NCBI RefSeq assembly: GCF_020509005.1
Contig: NC_063020.1
Location: forward strand, 2,604,001-2,668,000
DNA: 64,000 nucleotides
Direction: 5' to 3'
Origin: Fulvia fulva
Lineage: Eukaryota; Ascomycota; Dothideomycetes; Mycosphaerellales; Mycosphaerellaceae
Part shown: one piece after another, positions 11,756-21,785 of the stretch
Numbering within the stretch: position 1 is the stretch's first letter
Layout: each line of letters opens with the position of its first letter
Translations under genes and position numbers: made by a program
The notes under the pieces: generated by a model
Databases searched by the model: none
What the model saw: the letters and a program-made list of their open reading frames with translations, nothing else
What the model was told of the DNA's origin: nothing

Positions 11756-13201
11756 GTGGCAGCACCGGATGACTACTTGGGACCTGAAGTACCCAAGAAG
11801 GGTACAAAGCGGAGAAGGAGCACTAAGAGAGATGGTGACTTGTTGCTACCAGAAGCACCGGCCAAAGGCATCAAGCGCAGAAGAAGCACGCAAGGAAGGA
11901 GTGCCAATGGAGACAGCAAGGCTAAGATTCGGCGTCTTCTATCCACTCGGGATGCTGGAGAGGAGAGCACCGTCGTACCTAAGAGACAGACGAATCAGCC
12001 AGGTGGTACGACAGACATGACAACAACAATAGCAGCTCCGATTTCTGCCGCTGGAGCCAAGATCGGATCAATCTTGCCTGGCTTTCAACAGAGCAGTAAC
12101 GGCCGCTATGTGGACAACACAGGCCCTCCCTCATTGCCTAACGCTGTGATGCCTAGGAGAGACTCGGCCGTGTTCAATGACGCGAGGCTGCCCAGTGGAG
12201 TGCTGCCCACATCGTCTGTCCTGGACACCATCGAGCCTCACGAGGATCACGAAACACGACCCGAGGTCTCGCCGGAGCTTCTTTGCAACAAACGAGGGTC
12301 GAGTCTGGAGCACGAGATCATCAAAGGCATCTCAGGAGAGTTTTCCACCACGCGTGACAGTGACGCCTCCTTCACGGTCAACACTGGCGGCATGCCTAGA
12401 AAGCGACCTCCGGGCTTGACGCCGAGCGAGTAGCCTTTCTCGTTTCCAGGCCGGAAGTACCATGCGTTGGACTTTCTCTTCGATCGGCCCCAGGAGCCTT
12501 TGTTTGTCTTTCCTATGCGTGGGGAAATTTACGTTAAGGATGATGCTGAGTCACCAAGCGGGCAGACGCTTGTGAACGGAAACGCTGGCCACACGCGCGC
12601 GAATGGTGTCCCGAGGCAGGCGCTTGTGAATGGAGACGCTAGCCACACGCTTGTGAATGAAAACACTGGCCATACGCGTGTGAATGGAGACGCTGGCCAC
12701 ATGCGTGTGAACGGGATACCGGGCCAGACGCGTTCGATCCCTGTGCCGAGGCGTGCGAATGGAGTCAACCGGCTTGATCATTCCCAGCAAGCTCCACCTC
12801 GCCAAGCCTCACCCGTTGTCTGGGATCCGCGCTGGGAATGGGAGGACATGTGGGCGGCGCTGAAGGCCATGTCTCGGCATTACGGCTCTTACCACGAGAT
12901 TCCAGAAGATATCATCCTGGATCTACCTTGGATCGCATTCCTTCTCTGGTCCGATGCGATGAAACGGCGCGAGGAGGTTTACGCTCGAATGGAAGTCATT
13001 GATGCCATAACAAAGTACGGTGGACATGATCAGATCCCAAATCATGCCGTAGCACAAATGACTTCGATGGCACGCGCCATTTACAGGCATATGATGGCTT
13101 TCTTCGACGATCCGACCAGGTTCTCGTTTCGAAGGAATATGTTGGAGACTATATTCCCACCGTTGACGAACCCTAGGGATCGGTTTCCAAGACGATTCTA
13201 G
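11756..13201 (+). CDS. Lineage-specific repeat protein, probably two exons; start unresolved
   Basis: Not recognised. Two long stretches in one frame (11690-12430 and 12434-13201) are separated by TAG at 12431. Protein-like internal repeats support coding: a roughly 24-residue basic repeat (VPKKGTKRRRST / APAKGIKRRRST) near 11780-11900 and six 9-residue units at 12569-12730. A possible intron at 12354-12449 (GTGACA..TTCCAG, branch GCTTGAC) would remove the TAG and keep frame, but its donor is weak. The C-terminal half has helical, charged sequence around MWAALKAMSRHYGSYHEIP. No in-frame ATG precedes 12017, although repeat coding begins upstream of it, so an upstream exon or a link with Hfi1 is possible. 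The 11756 boundary is approximate. Confidence 0.45.
12569..12730 (+). repeat. Six 27-bp in-frame tandem repeats
   Basis: Six consecutive 27-bp units encode 9-residue variants of LVNGDAGHT, for example LVNGNAGHT, LVNENTGHT and RVNGDAGHM. Unit length is constant while bases differ, as expected for a repeat kept at the protein level. Confidence 0.85.
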
Positions 13202-14140
13202 CTTGCGAGCGAGACGGTGGGGGAGAGGTATCGATGAGGATGGAAGTGGACTTTCGCTGAAGGGGCCGAAGGGTTGAGTGATATTGTCTGCGGTCGCAGA
13301 TCGTGAGCATTTTTCCGCGCACCTGCATGTAGTGATGGGGAATGGCAGAACTTGCGAGATCTGTAGACCTTCAAGTATGGCTTGTGCCATTGCAGCTGTA
13401 GGTATGATCAACAGAGTCGACCACTTATCAGTAGAGATGCATGGCCACATGTGGATTCATCTCATCGCAGTGGCCACATGTGTAGCCACCTATAGGTCAC
13501 AGGGTGGCCAAAGTCAAGGTAGCGTTAGTAAGGCCTGCAGGACTTATTGTGAGGACTCCATAAGGCATTCAGGCACGAAGTACCCCTGCGACGACTGTGG
13601 CCATAGTGGCTAGTTACTCAGCCAGGTTTTCATAATGTGGCCACGGCCTTGTGTATGAGTGGCTGCCACGAAACCGCATCTCTACTCGTCAGAGGTCTGA
13701 TGATAACGAGCAAGGATTCGAGACCAAGCAATCTCCACCAAGACGCGCAAAGAGCTTGTGTAGGATAGGCTTTTGACAACCCTGCCATTGACTGAGACTG
13801 GAGAACTTCCAAATGCTCTTGCTCGATGAACACTTCTCACACATTCTTACTATGATCTTGTAAGGCCTTCTCGTACAACGTGTTCGAGCAAGCTGTGCCT
13901 TCACAGCGTGCCGAACCTTGTGCACCGCCACTCTCACAAACCATGCTCGACCGAGACTCCACGCCGGCGTCAAATATAGCTCTGTGGCTACGCTCGTATA
14001 GACGCTCGCGTCATACCACAAACTGCAATGGACTGCATGCACCCTGCAGCTGACATGACTACACGTGGGGGAAAGTGTTAAGTATCCTTCATTCCCCCTC
14101 TCTCAACGTCACCAATTCCTTCCCCAAAACAGCTATCGAG
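13202..14140. other. Intergenic region with repeated TGGCCACA palindromes
   Basis: No gene is supported. Between about 13440 and 13660 the core TGGCCA occurs at least five times, several times within the palindrome TGTGGCCACA. The remainder is the upstream region of the WW-like protein gene. Confidence 0.4.
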
Positions 14141-15039
14141 ATGGCACACTACGGAGGAGGTCAACAGCAGTACGGTGGTGGTCAGCAGTATGAAGGAGGC
14201 CAACAACAGTATGGAGGCGGTCAGCAATATGGCGGTGGAGCACCTCCACCGCCTCAAGTTCACCGTCCATGGATAGCACAATGGGACCAACGCGAAAACC
14301 GCTACATCTTCATCAACGAACAGACCGGCGAGAGAACCTTCCAACACCCCAGCGAGCGAAGCGGTGGTAACGCCTATGGCGGAACCTCAGCGGGCTACGA
14401 CGGAGGCTATGGCGGAGGTCAATACGGTGGTCCAGGTAAGCGTGATCCCCTACCCTTCCTTCCCACCCCTTCCACTAACCTCTCCCCGTCCCAGGCCCCG
14501 CAAACTACGGCCCCCCAGCCCCATCCTACCAACCCCAACAACCCCCACCAGCCTCCCACGAACAACAAAAGAAAGGAGGCAGCGGTCACGGCTGGATGGG
14601 CGCAGCCCTCGGCGCAGCAGCCGGTCTCGCCGGCGGCGCCTTCCTAATGCACGAGGGGCACGAAGCAAAAGAACACTACGAAGAAGACAAATACCGCGTC
14701 GACCGCTTCGAAGACCGTATCGACAACCGCTTCGACCGAGAAGATGACCGTATCGACAACCGTTTCGACCGCCTAGGGAACGATATCGAAGACGCCCCGG
14801 AAAAAGTGGCCGGCTGGGCAGGGAGGAAGGTCGGTGAGGTTGAAGATTTTCCTGAAAGAGTGGAGAGGAGATGGGACGATGCTGTTGACGATGTGGAGGA
14901 TGCGCCGGAGAGGATGGCGGGGTGGGCGGGTGAGCGGGTGGGTGATGTCGAGCGGCTCGGGGACAATGTTGATGATGCGTATGATGCGGGTAGGGATGAG
15001 GGGAGGTATGGGGATGATGATGGTGATGATCGGTGGTAG
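14141..15039 (+). CDS. WW-like domain protein with Gly/Gln-rich head and amphipathic repeats
   Basis: Two exons, 14141-14435 and 14495-15039, joined across a 59-nt intron (GTAAGC, branch CTAAC, CCAG), give 279 residues. The first 35 residues are repeats of GGGQQYGG type. A WW-like domain (about 41-70, PWIAQWDQRENRYIF then GERTFQHP) has Phe where the second tryptophan is expected. A Pro/Gln/Tyr-rich linker, a small glycine-rich hydrophobic segment (GWMGAALGAAAGLAGGAFL) and charged C-terminal repeats follow: RFEDRIDN/RFDREDDRIDN, then two copies of a unit with EDAPE and AGWAG. The Gly-rich segment plus charged tail resembles fungal glycine-zipper proteins. Function is unknown. The first ATG after the pyrimidine-rich leader is chosen. 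Confidence 0.8.
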
Positions 15040-15255
15040 TTGATGTGAAAGTAGGCCAAAGGCTGGAACAGGACTGCGAAATGATAGCATGGGTGCAGGT
15101 ATGGTTCCTGAATTGTGACATTGACACGCTTTCCGTAGTCGCGTAGTCAGGAGCGCTGTCTATTCATGTCTATATTACACGCCTGCTTCGAGCGATGATG
15201 ATTGCCATATGGGCAAGCCAGTTGGCTTTCCACAGCCGTCGTCCAGAAGGCATTA

Positions 15256-16890
15256 CTACATACCCTCGAAACCACCGTCATCTCCATCATCGATGTCGCC
15301 TTCTCCCTCAACAATCTCCTTAGCCAACTCGCGTTCTCGGTCACGAGCCTTGGCTGCCTCTGCAAGCTCCTGGCGGTTCTTGTTCATCGGGTATCGCATG
15401 GCCATTACGCACTCATCCCTCATGCCCAAGAGAGCACTTATTCGTGCATGGAAGGCATCCGACGGCTCGGTTGTGCTGTAGGCATCTTTCTGTGGCACTG
15501 TGACCATGTGACCATTCTGGTGATCAAGCGAAGCCTCTATGACACCATCACGAATGGCCTTTGCCGTGATGTACTCAGCCGACTCTTCTGAATCCACACC
15601 TAAGCGCGTGCAAATGTCTCGGAGGGAGATGCGCGAGTATGACAGCGACAGCATGCGCACACCGGTCTTGATAACATTTTGACGAAGGCGGAGGACTAGC
15701 GTGTATGTGCCGTCCTTGCGGAACTGTTGCTCGTTCAAACTGACACACTTGAGGAATGCCTGTAGATCACCAACGCGCACAGCTTGGACAAGCTTGAGGT
15801 ATGGGTAGAGGGCGGATTCGAGGGCAGGTTGTCGGAAGATCGATCGCTCGGGGATATCACCCATCAGGAGCTCCACCACGATCAACAGCTTAGTGGCTTG
15901 CTGGTAGAAGCCAACTGCCGGACCATTGGTGGGTGACTTTCGTGTCGCGGATTCGAGGTGGTCGTGCGCTTGGGTGTAGGCAAGCTGGATGGCACGAATG
16001 CGGCCGATGTAGTACAGGTACCGGCATACCTGGTTGTTCGATGCGGATGTTGGGAATTGTGTTTGCGCGACGAGGAGATCGGCTTGTGTGATATCGGCGG
16101 TGCTGATGTAGTTGCGCAGCAAGAGGACGGTTACGGCGGCCTGGGTGTCAGTATCCTTGCGAAGCACTGCTGATCGCAGAGCTGCGAGCAGCTTCGGCCG
16201 TGTATCGATGACGGGTGACTGCTTTGACGGTGGCTTTGGGTCCAGCTCTTCGTGGAACAGGGCATAGTAGAAGTATGCCTTTGCGCCAATCTGGTCGAGA
16301 GTACGTCTGTTCCAGCTTCGGATTCGCTCGATGAAGTTCTCACTGAAGTCGGCGCCCTTCTCGAACTCGCCGTTGTCGTAGAGATAGACCTACGATCATT
16401 AGCATCGCCAGAAGATCAAAACGACTCGTGTCTACCAACCTGCACCAAAACACCCAGGTAGGCCCAGATCTCGGGATGTGTCTGCTCTTCTGCTGTGTCC
16501 TTTTCCTTGCCTGCCGCAGTGCCGTTCGCCTGATGTGACTCGGGCAGCAGCTCCTCCAGGATTTGTCTGCCCTTGTTGGAGGCTTTGGGATATGCTGTCC
16601 GAATGCCCACCACCAGCGCCTCTGCGAACTTGTCCGACTTCCGTAATGTTGCTATGCTCCGGAGCGCGCGTAGTGTGAATCTCGAGTCGAAGTTGTCCAC
16701 GGCCTGGTTGATGAAGTGGAGGTTGTTGATGATTACTAGAAGCACAAACACATTAGCACCACTGTTCATGCCGATGTTTGTGAGGCGGCGATGGCAACAT
16801 ACTGCGCTCCGGAGGCAGGTCTGGTGCTGGTCCGACGCTCTCTTCCTGCTTCTCCGCGTTGACGGCATCTATGTCCATCTTGTCCGCCAT
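15256..16890 (-). CDS. rpn3: 26S proteasome regulatory subunit Rpn3 (PSMD3)
   Basis: Rpn3 is a PCI-domain subunit of the 19S lid, which supports deubiquitination and substrate entry. Three exons on the minus strand, 16890-16803, 16735-16440 and 16389-15256, give 505 residues, near the usual size. Introns (67 and 50 nt) have GTATGT and GTTGGT donors, GCTAATG branch points and TAG acceptors. The N-terminus is short and acidic (MADKMDIDAV). TPR-like helices fill the middle, and the PCI domain lies toward the C-terminus (around SLRDICTRLGVDSEESAEYI). The extreme C-terminus is acidic, and GMRDECVMAMRYP is typical of the subunit. It is divergent from Spc34 with a shared 397-bp promoter region. Confidence 0.93.
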
Positions 16891-17287
16891 GTTGGAGTGT
16901 GTTGGTGTGTTGGAGTGTGTTGGTGTGGAGGTATGGAGATGGGGCGGTGTTGTGTTGCTTGTCTCGTGCTTGATGTTCCAGTGAAGCTCTCCAGCCAACA
17001 GCGGCTTGCGACTGCTGCTCCGGCCAACGCTCGGACCTGGCACGTCACAAGCGAAACCATCAAGTCGCGTCTTCCATACAGTAACATCAGCATGAACAAA
17101 CACAACACCACTTCACAACGACCGCTGAGAACCTCATAGACGCGCCAAAAGCCGGGTCAAACTGACACTCATACTAGTCAAAGGCGAGCAAGCCGATCTC
17201 GTGTATACAGACTTCATCTGGAAAACAGGACCCCAACGCATTGTCGACTCAGGTTGCCGCATGTGACACTCTGGCATCTATATCAGC
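16891..17287. promoter_or_regulatory. Divergent promoter region of rpn3 and spc34
   Basis: A 397-bp head-to-head spacer. Just upstream of the rpn3 ATG, repeats of TGTTGGAGTG/TGTTGGTGTG type form a short imperfect tandem array at about 16893-16930. No proteasome-type regulatory element was identified with confidence. Confidence 0.45.
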
Positions 17288-18022
17288 ATGGCCTCTCTCC
17301 TCTCCTCCCACCTCGAGCAAATCTCTCTATGCGCCACTTCCATCTCCGAGCTTCCCTTTCCTGGACCTAAGAGATTCACGAACGCCCTGCTCGGCCAGCA
17401 TGATATCACTGCTCTCATTCGAGACACCGAGACTCATGAGCGGGCACTCTTTCATCTTGCGCCGCCTCCATTGCCTAGCAAATCTGCCGCCCAGGACTTT
17501 GTCGGCACATCAGTCAGCGAGCCAGCGCCCACCAAGACGCCACGGAGAGCCACAGTATATGGCCATCGACAACCCAAAAACAAAGCTGTCGCAGCAGTCC
17601 TGGGTGGCGACCTGTATCAGCGTACGCGGAAGGAAGGCGCGGCCGTGAGACAAAAGGGCGACGTTGATGTTGAGGTATTGCTGGAAGGTGCAGAACGACT
17701 GCTGGCTGTGTACCCAGTTTCTGGAGCGGCGGATAGGATCTCACAACTTCGACGACGACATCAGCAACTCGCTGCGAACATCAGCCACTATGAAGCCCAT
17801 GTCAACAAGCAAAGTGCGCAACTGTCGAGGATGAACCGGTCGACGTATAGTGAGGATGAGGATGATCTCGGCGATGATGAGCCTACGATCAGCATCGCGA
17901 CCATGACCAAGGAGGACCTGGAGAAGGAAGAAGCCGAGATCCAGGAGCTGGAGCGGAAGAAGAAAGCTCTCGAAGATCGCGTTAGTGGGATGGAGAGGGA
18001 TCTTGGAGGACTGATGCGATGA
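17288..18022 (+). CDS. spc34: DASH/Dam1 complex subunit Spc34
   Basis: Spc34 is a subunit of the fungal DASH ring complex, which couples kinetochores to spindle microtubules. The single-exon frame encodes 244 residues, as expected for the filamentous-fungal form. The conserved N-terminal part SHLEQISLCATSISELPFPG is diagnostic. A Pro/Thr/Arg-rich linker contains KTPRRATVYG, which fits an Aurora-type phosphosite region. The C-terminus from about 195 is strongly coiled-coil (DLEKEEAEIQELERKKKALE). ATG 17288 starts directly at the conserved region, so the start is secure. It is convergent with the downstream C2H2 gene. Confidence 0.9.
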   Translation: MASLLSSHLEQISLCATSISELPFPGPKRFTNALLGQHDITALIRDTETHERALFHLAPPPLPSKSAAQDFVGTSVSEPAPTKTPRRATVYGHRQPKNKAVAAVLGGDLYQRTRKEGAAVRQKGDVDVEVLLEGAERLLAVYPVSGAADRISQLRRRHQQLAANISHYEAHVNKQSAQLSRMNRSTYSEDEDDLGDDEPTISIATMTKEDLEKEEAEIQELERKKKALEDRVSGMERDLGGLMR

Positions 18023-18134
18023 TCGCATAACGACTACGAACGAGATATCTACGAATGTCTGTTCATGAAGACCTCAACCAAGGCTTCAGGCGTCGAATGT
18101 AAGGCCGTTGAGGTCTCGCGACTTTCTCGTGAAT

Positions 18135-18690
18135 TCATCCCGATTGGCTCGAGTGGACTTTGCGAATGTGCCGATTGAGTGAGTCCTTCCGTAGAAAGCC
18201 TTTCGAAGCATACTCGCATCCTTCGTGTGGGCAGTAGAATAGTCTGGCTTTGCTGTGCGTCTTCTGGTGCCGGACGAGGTCCTTGGGGTAACGCAAGGTC
18301 CAGGAGCAGACTGCACAGATCTTATTAGTCTTGTGTCTGGCTGTCAATTCGACATTGCCAGGCGGTCCTTCAATGACTGTTGCGGACTGCCTGGTCTGCA
18401 CTGGCTCTCTTGCTAGCCCTCCTGTACTGGGGCCATACTGGATACCGCTGAGCTATGGTACGCGTCAGCGTTGGGCTCACCAGCACTGCGTCATGGCTTA
18501 CAGAACCGACATCGGGACCCCAAGTGAAGAAAGAATCCCAGTCGTGATCGAGAAGATCGTTCCATTCCTTATTGACGGTCCGAGCAGGGGACTTAGTGTC
18601 CCTGGTATCTCCATGCTCAGGCCCTTCACCCTCATGATCTCTATTGGTGTGTGAGGCATCACGTGAATAGTCGTCATTGCCGGAACTCAT
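18135..18690 (-). CDS. Small C2H2 zinc finger protein
   Basis: Two exons, 18690-18502 and 18452-18135, are joined in phase 0 across a 49-nt intron (GTAAGC, branch GCTGACG, CATAG), giving 168 residues. The first 63 are acidic and hydrophilic, followed by a linker. Two zinc fingers lie near the C-terminus: CAVC-x12-HQKTH, and a second with CPHEGC, a longer 15-residue loop and HIRKVH. The pair suggests a sequence-specific DNA-binding regulator, but the target is unknown. The second finger has non-canonical spacing, so it may be structurally different. Start is the first ATG of the acidic exon. Confidence 0.72.
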
Positions 18691-19384
18691 CGTGGGAGGT
18701 CAGAAAAAGTCGGAGAAAAGCAAAAGAAACGGGAGATCGTGTGAGAGGGCTGACAACAAACGTCATGATCTTTTGCAATCGAGTTCATGGCTTCTATATG
18801 TCTTGCTCACCCTTCGCTGCTAGGAAGGAAAGCATTCTTCCTGGTAGTGTGATGGCGGAGCTGCAAGGCAGGATCAGCGCCCGGCAACCGCGAATCACGT
18901 GAACAACCAGACCGCCAACGCACCACGCCCGGCCCTCCCGACTAGTGCATGGACCGGCCGCCGCATCACGTGCAGGTGCAAGCACGCACGCACGCAAAGC
19001 AAGAGAGCTCATTTCTGACTATTCTTATCTGTACTCGCCTTCGTTGAAGCAGTCACGAGGGTTCAAACTTCACGATGCTTCCAGCTTATAAACCACATGC
19101 ACATTTTACGCCGAAGCAGTCTTAGCAGAAATGTGCCTGGCCATCGCCAGCTTCGACGGCCCTTCCCATTTGGACTTATCAAATTGACACTCGCCCGGAG
19201 TCGGCTTGCCTGTTGAAGCAGAACAAATGAAGACCACGAAGTACTTTCAGGAGCCTTCGAGATGTCGCGGGCGACCGTAGCGCGCAAGCACACTCAAACA
19301 GAAAGATACCAGGATGTAAAAAGAAATGCCCCCTTCGTACGCATCATCACGACATCCCTTCGAACCTTTACTCAACACAACAGC
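18691..19384. other. Intergenic region before the small membrane protein pair
   Basis: Contains divergent upstream sequence for the C2H2 gene and the first small membrane protein gene. A run of ACGC repeats lies at about 18984-19000. An in-frame ATG at 19262 could extend the next gene by 41 residues, but alignment with its neighbour favours 19385. Confidence 0.4.
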
Positions 19385-19714
19385 ATGTCTACTGGCTGGC
19401 TCCAACTCACACCAATGGACGTTCCCTCCTTCATCTGCAGCATGTACATCATATGGGGCGTCCACAGGCTCGACTTGGGCTCGAAACTCTTCACAGATCT
19501 CACGAATGGACCCATTCGTGAATGGGATCAACTTGAAGCCAAACAGATCACGTTGAGCCGGCTCCCATGCGTCGTGGCGAACGCCATGTGGCTGGCGCAC
19601 TTCAAAGGAAGTACTCTGGCCTGGATAATCTTCATGATTGCAGCTCTCATGGCATGGGACGCCGAAATGAAAGCGATCATGCGTCACTTCAAGGTTAGGA
19701 TGGATGAAGTGTAG
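19385..19714 (+). CDS. Small putative membrane protein, tandem copy 1
   Basis: No known family recognised. The frame gives 109 residues from ATG 19385 (MSTGWLQLTPMDVPSFICS). This start aligns with the start of the neighbouring paralog at 20021; using ATG 19262 would add a basic N-terminus absent there. Hydrophobic stretches near the N-terminus (PSFICSMYIIWGV) and at 75-95 (TLAWIIFMIAALMAW) suggest two membrane segments. Shared motifs with copy 2 include SxICS, an asparagine-containing NAMWLAHFKGS block and a terminal FKV-RM segment. Tandem arrangement on the same strand points to duplication. Function unknown. Confidence 0.5.
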   Translation: MSTGWLQLTPMDVPSFICSMYIIWGVHRLDLGSKLFTDLTNGPIREWDQLEAKQITLSRLPCVVANAMWLAHFKGSTLAWIIFMIAALMAWDAEMKAIMRHFKVRMDEV

Positions 19715-20020
19715 GGATTTGTGATACGTGAGTCTTAGCAGCGTAGGTTATGCGCGTCAAACAACGACCATCATGTCTCGTCAAATTGTGGATGTTGGTG
19801 CAAGATCTCATCGTTCTTGATGCCAGGTTCCTCAAAGGGCGCAAACGACTGTGTCCCAAGCGGGTAGCTGCAGCAAAATGAGACGTTCCATGAGCCCGCC
19901 AGCCTGTTCCAGCGTTTGTAGCAAACGCTACAGTATTTCTGGAGTATTCGCGATAGTTATATGTCTTCTCCCCGCGGCTATACATCCTGCACCCGACACC
20001 AACCTACCGACCTCAACATA

Positions 20021-20457
20021 ATGCCTCTCACCTGGCTTCCATCAACCTCATACGAGCTCGTCTCCATCATCTGCAGCACGACTATCCTCTACAGCATTTT
20101 CAATCTCCAAATCGCCTTTACTCCATTCATACGCCTCATCCAGATACCTCTGACGCGCTTCGACCAAGAGCCTCTTGCCTTCGTCAAAGAGGTCCAGAAC
20201 ATCGTTTGCCGGCGCATCCTTCTTCTCACCTTCAACGCGTTCTGGCTAGGGCACCATCATGGCAGTATCATGACCTGCTTGCTCTTCGCTTTCACGGTAT
20301 TCACGGGATTGGGTGCGGATAGGAATGCGGATGTATGGAAGTTTGAGGTGGCGAGACTGAAGGTGGTCAGGATGGCAGCGGCAATGGTATGTATCCACTC
20401 CGGTTAGCTGCTTAGTTCCGCATGATGCTGATGAAAGAACAGCAAGCAAAGCATTGA
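20021..20457 (+). CDS. Small putative membrane protein, tandem copy 2
   Basis: Paralog of the preceding gene. Exon 1 (20021-20386) encodes MPLTWLPSTSYELVSIICS through LKVVRMAAAM. A good intron follows at 20387-20442 (GTATGT, branch GCTGATG, AACAG), leaving a four-codon last exon ending TGA 20455-20457, for 126 residues. Without splicing the frame ends at 20407 with six other residues. An upstream in-frame ATG at 19961 would add 20 residues with no counterpart in copy 1. Hydrophobic segments SIICSTTILYSIFNLQIAF and IMTCLLFAFTVFTGL suggest two TM helices. The FNAFWLGHHHGS block matches NAMWLAHFKGS of copy 1. Function unknown. Confidence 0.5.
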
Positions 20458-20663
20458 GTCGCGAGGCAATTAAACGAGAGCTCAGAGGAGGAGTTAGGGA
20501 TGGTGTGATGTGTACAAGAATTGCGTGCGGGATGCCTTGACAAATGCTCGCCTGCTTTGCAAGTGAAGCTGTTCGCCGCTGCTACTCGCCAGCTCTCTTG
20601 CTTCGTCCTCCATTTCACCCAAATCATCGGTCTGACCTGCCGTCATAGCTCTAACCCCACACC

Positions 20664-21200
20664 TTACTCGACCCATTTCATAAGATGCATCGTCCCCTCC
20701 TTATACGAACCCAAAACGTCCGCAATGTCATCCCATCCCATCTTCCCTTTCAACTTCTCGACCATCTCCGCCGCCTTGGCAGCAATGTAGTATGGATCGT
20801 CTAGATCCTCGCCATCGAGACGCCACATGTCAGATTCTCCATCGTGGTAGAGCTTAAGCCACTTGACAAGCTCGGACCAAGAGTAGCTGTAAGCCTCAGT
20901 GTCGATGAGAAAGTCGAGCTTGCCGATGTTCACATGTGCTCGAGCTTGTCTCTCGATGCGCTCACAAGTGTAGCGATCAAAGCCAGGCGCATCGACCAGG
21001 AAGATGTTCTCGAGATAGTAGATGGCGGTCGCTTCCTTTCGAATCTGCTTGCAAGTGCGAGTAAGTCCTGGCTGTTCGCGACCGGTCCGTGGAACCTCAA
21101 TGCCATCCTTCTCGCAGATGGAGTATCTGTAGATCTTGTTGCGAAGTTCTGCCGGCAATTCGAGCAGCTTGCATGTGGTTGTTGTTACTGGTGGAGACAT
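20664..21200 (-). CDS. F-box-like LPAELRN protein, intact copy
   Basis: An intact 178-residue frame from ATG 21200. Residues 11-27 read KLLELPAELRNKIYRYS, the F-box-like start seen in very many short Dothideomycete proteins of unknown role. GLTRTCKQIRKEATAIYY follows, the other typical block of this superfamily. The rest is helical and acidic, ending YKEGTMHLMKWVE. The F-box similarity suggests a protein-interaction module, but SCF membership is unproven. A second, interrupted copy lies about 0.6 kb away on the same strand, and the two align from the first codon to the last. Confidence 0.7.
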   Translation of the reverse strand: MSPPVTTTTCKLLELPAELRNKIYRYSICEKDGIEVPRTGREQPGLTRTCKQIRKEATAIYYLENIFLVDAPGFDRYTCERIERQARAHVNIGKLDFLIDTEAYSYSWSELVKWLKLYHDGESDMWRLDGEDLDDPYYIAAKAAEMVEKLKGKMGWDDIADVLGSYKEGTMHLMKWVE

Positions 21201-21785
21201 ATTGGGATAATCTGTGGTGGCTGATGATCAATGGCGAATTGTTTGTCAGGTTGAAATGGAGCCAAGTGGGCAAACTTGCGCCTTCCACGAGAAAGTGTAA
21301 TAAGGTTTACAAGAGTTGGCAGGTGCAACGGCGAATCACATGCGGCAATTTTGCCAATATAAGCTTTCTGCTATATTCACCCAGACTCGGTTGGAGTCTC
21401 AGTACGTGTATAACGATACGTCGCTTGCCCAGGAGCTCACTTTAATCATGTTGCGGTTCCGGCCGTCTTGAAGTATGCGCGTTGAGGCGTGCTATGGGCT
21501 GATAGTGCGTTCGTGGATTTGGCAGCACGGAGTTCTCTTCGAGGATGTGATTCTGACATATCCATTATCGTGCAGGGACGCTTACAGATCAGGGTGTAGA
21601 ACACAACCGTACACCTCAGTACCCGCAGGACAGTATTCTCTCCTCAAACAAATAGCTTCTGACCGTGGTGCCCTTCATCGCTTTAGCGAGTGCCGACGAT
21701 GCAGCACTCACAGTGTTGGCGCCGTTGGCCACGAGCTTGAAGTTTGCTTTCACCTCCGCACTGAACTTTCTGCCCCCATCTGCGA

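Noticed and set aside
14450..15127. 225-codon minus-strand open frame over the WW-like gene
   Set aside because: His/Pro/Arg-rich shadow of the Gly/Asp-rich coding strand.
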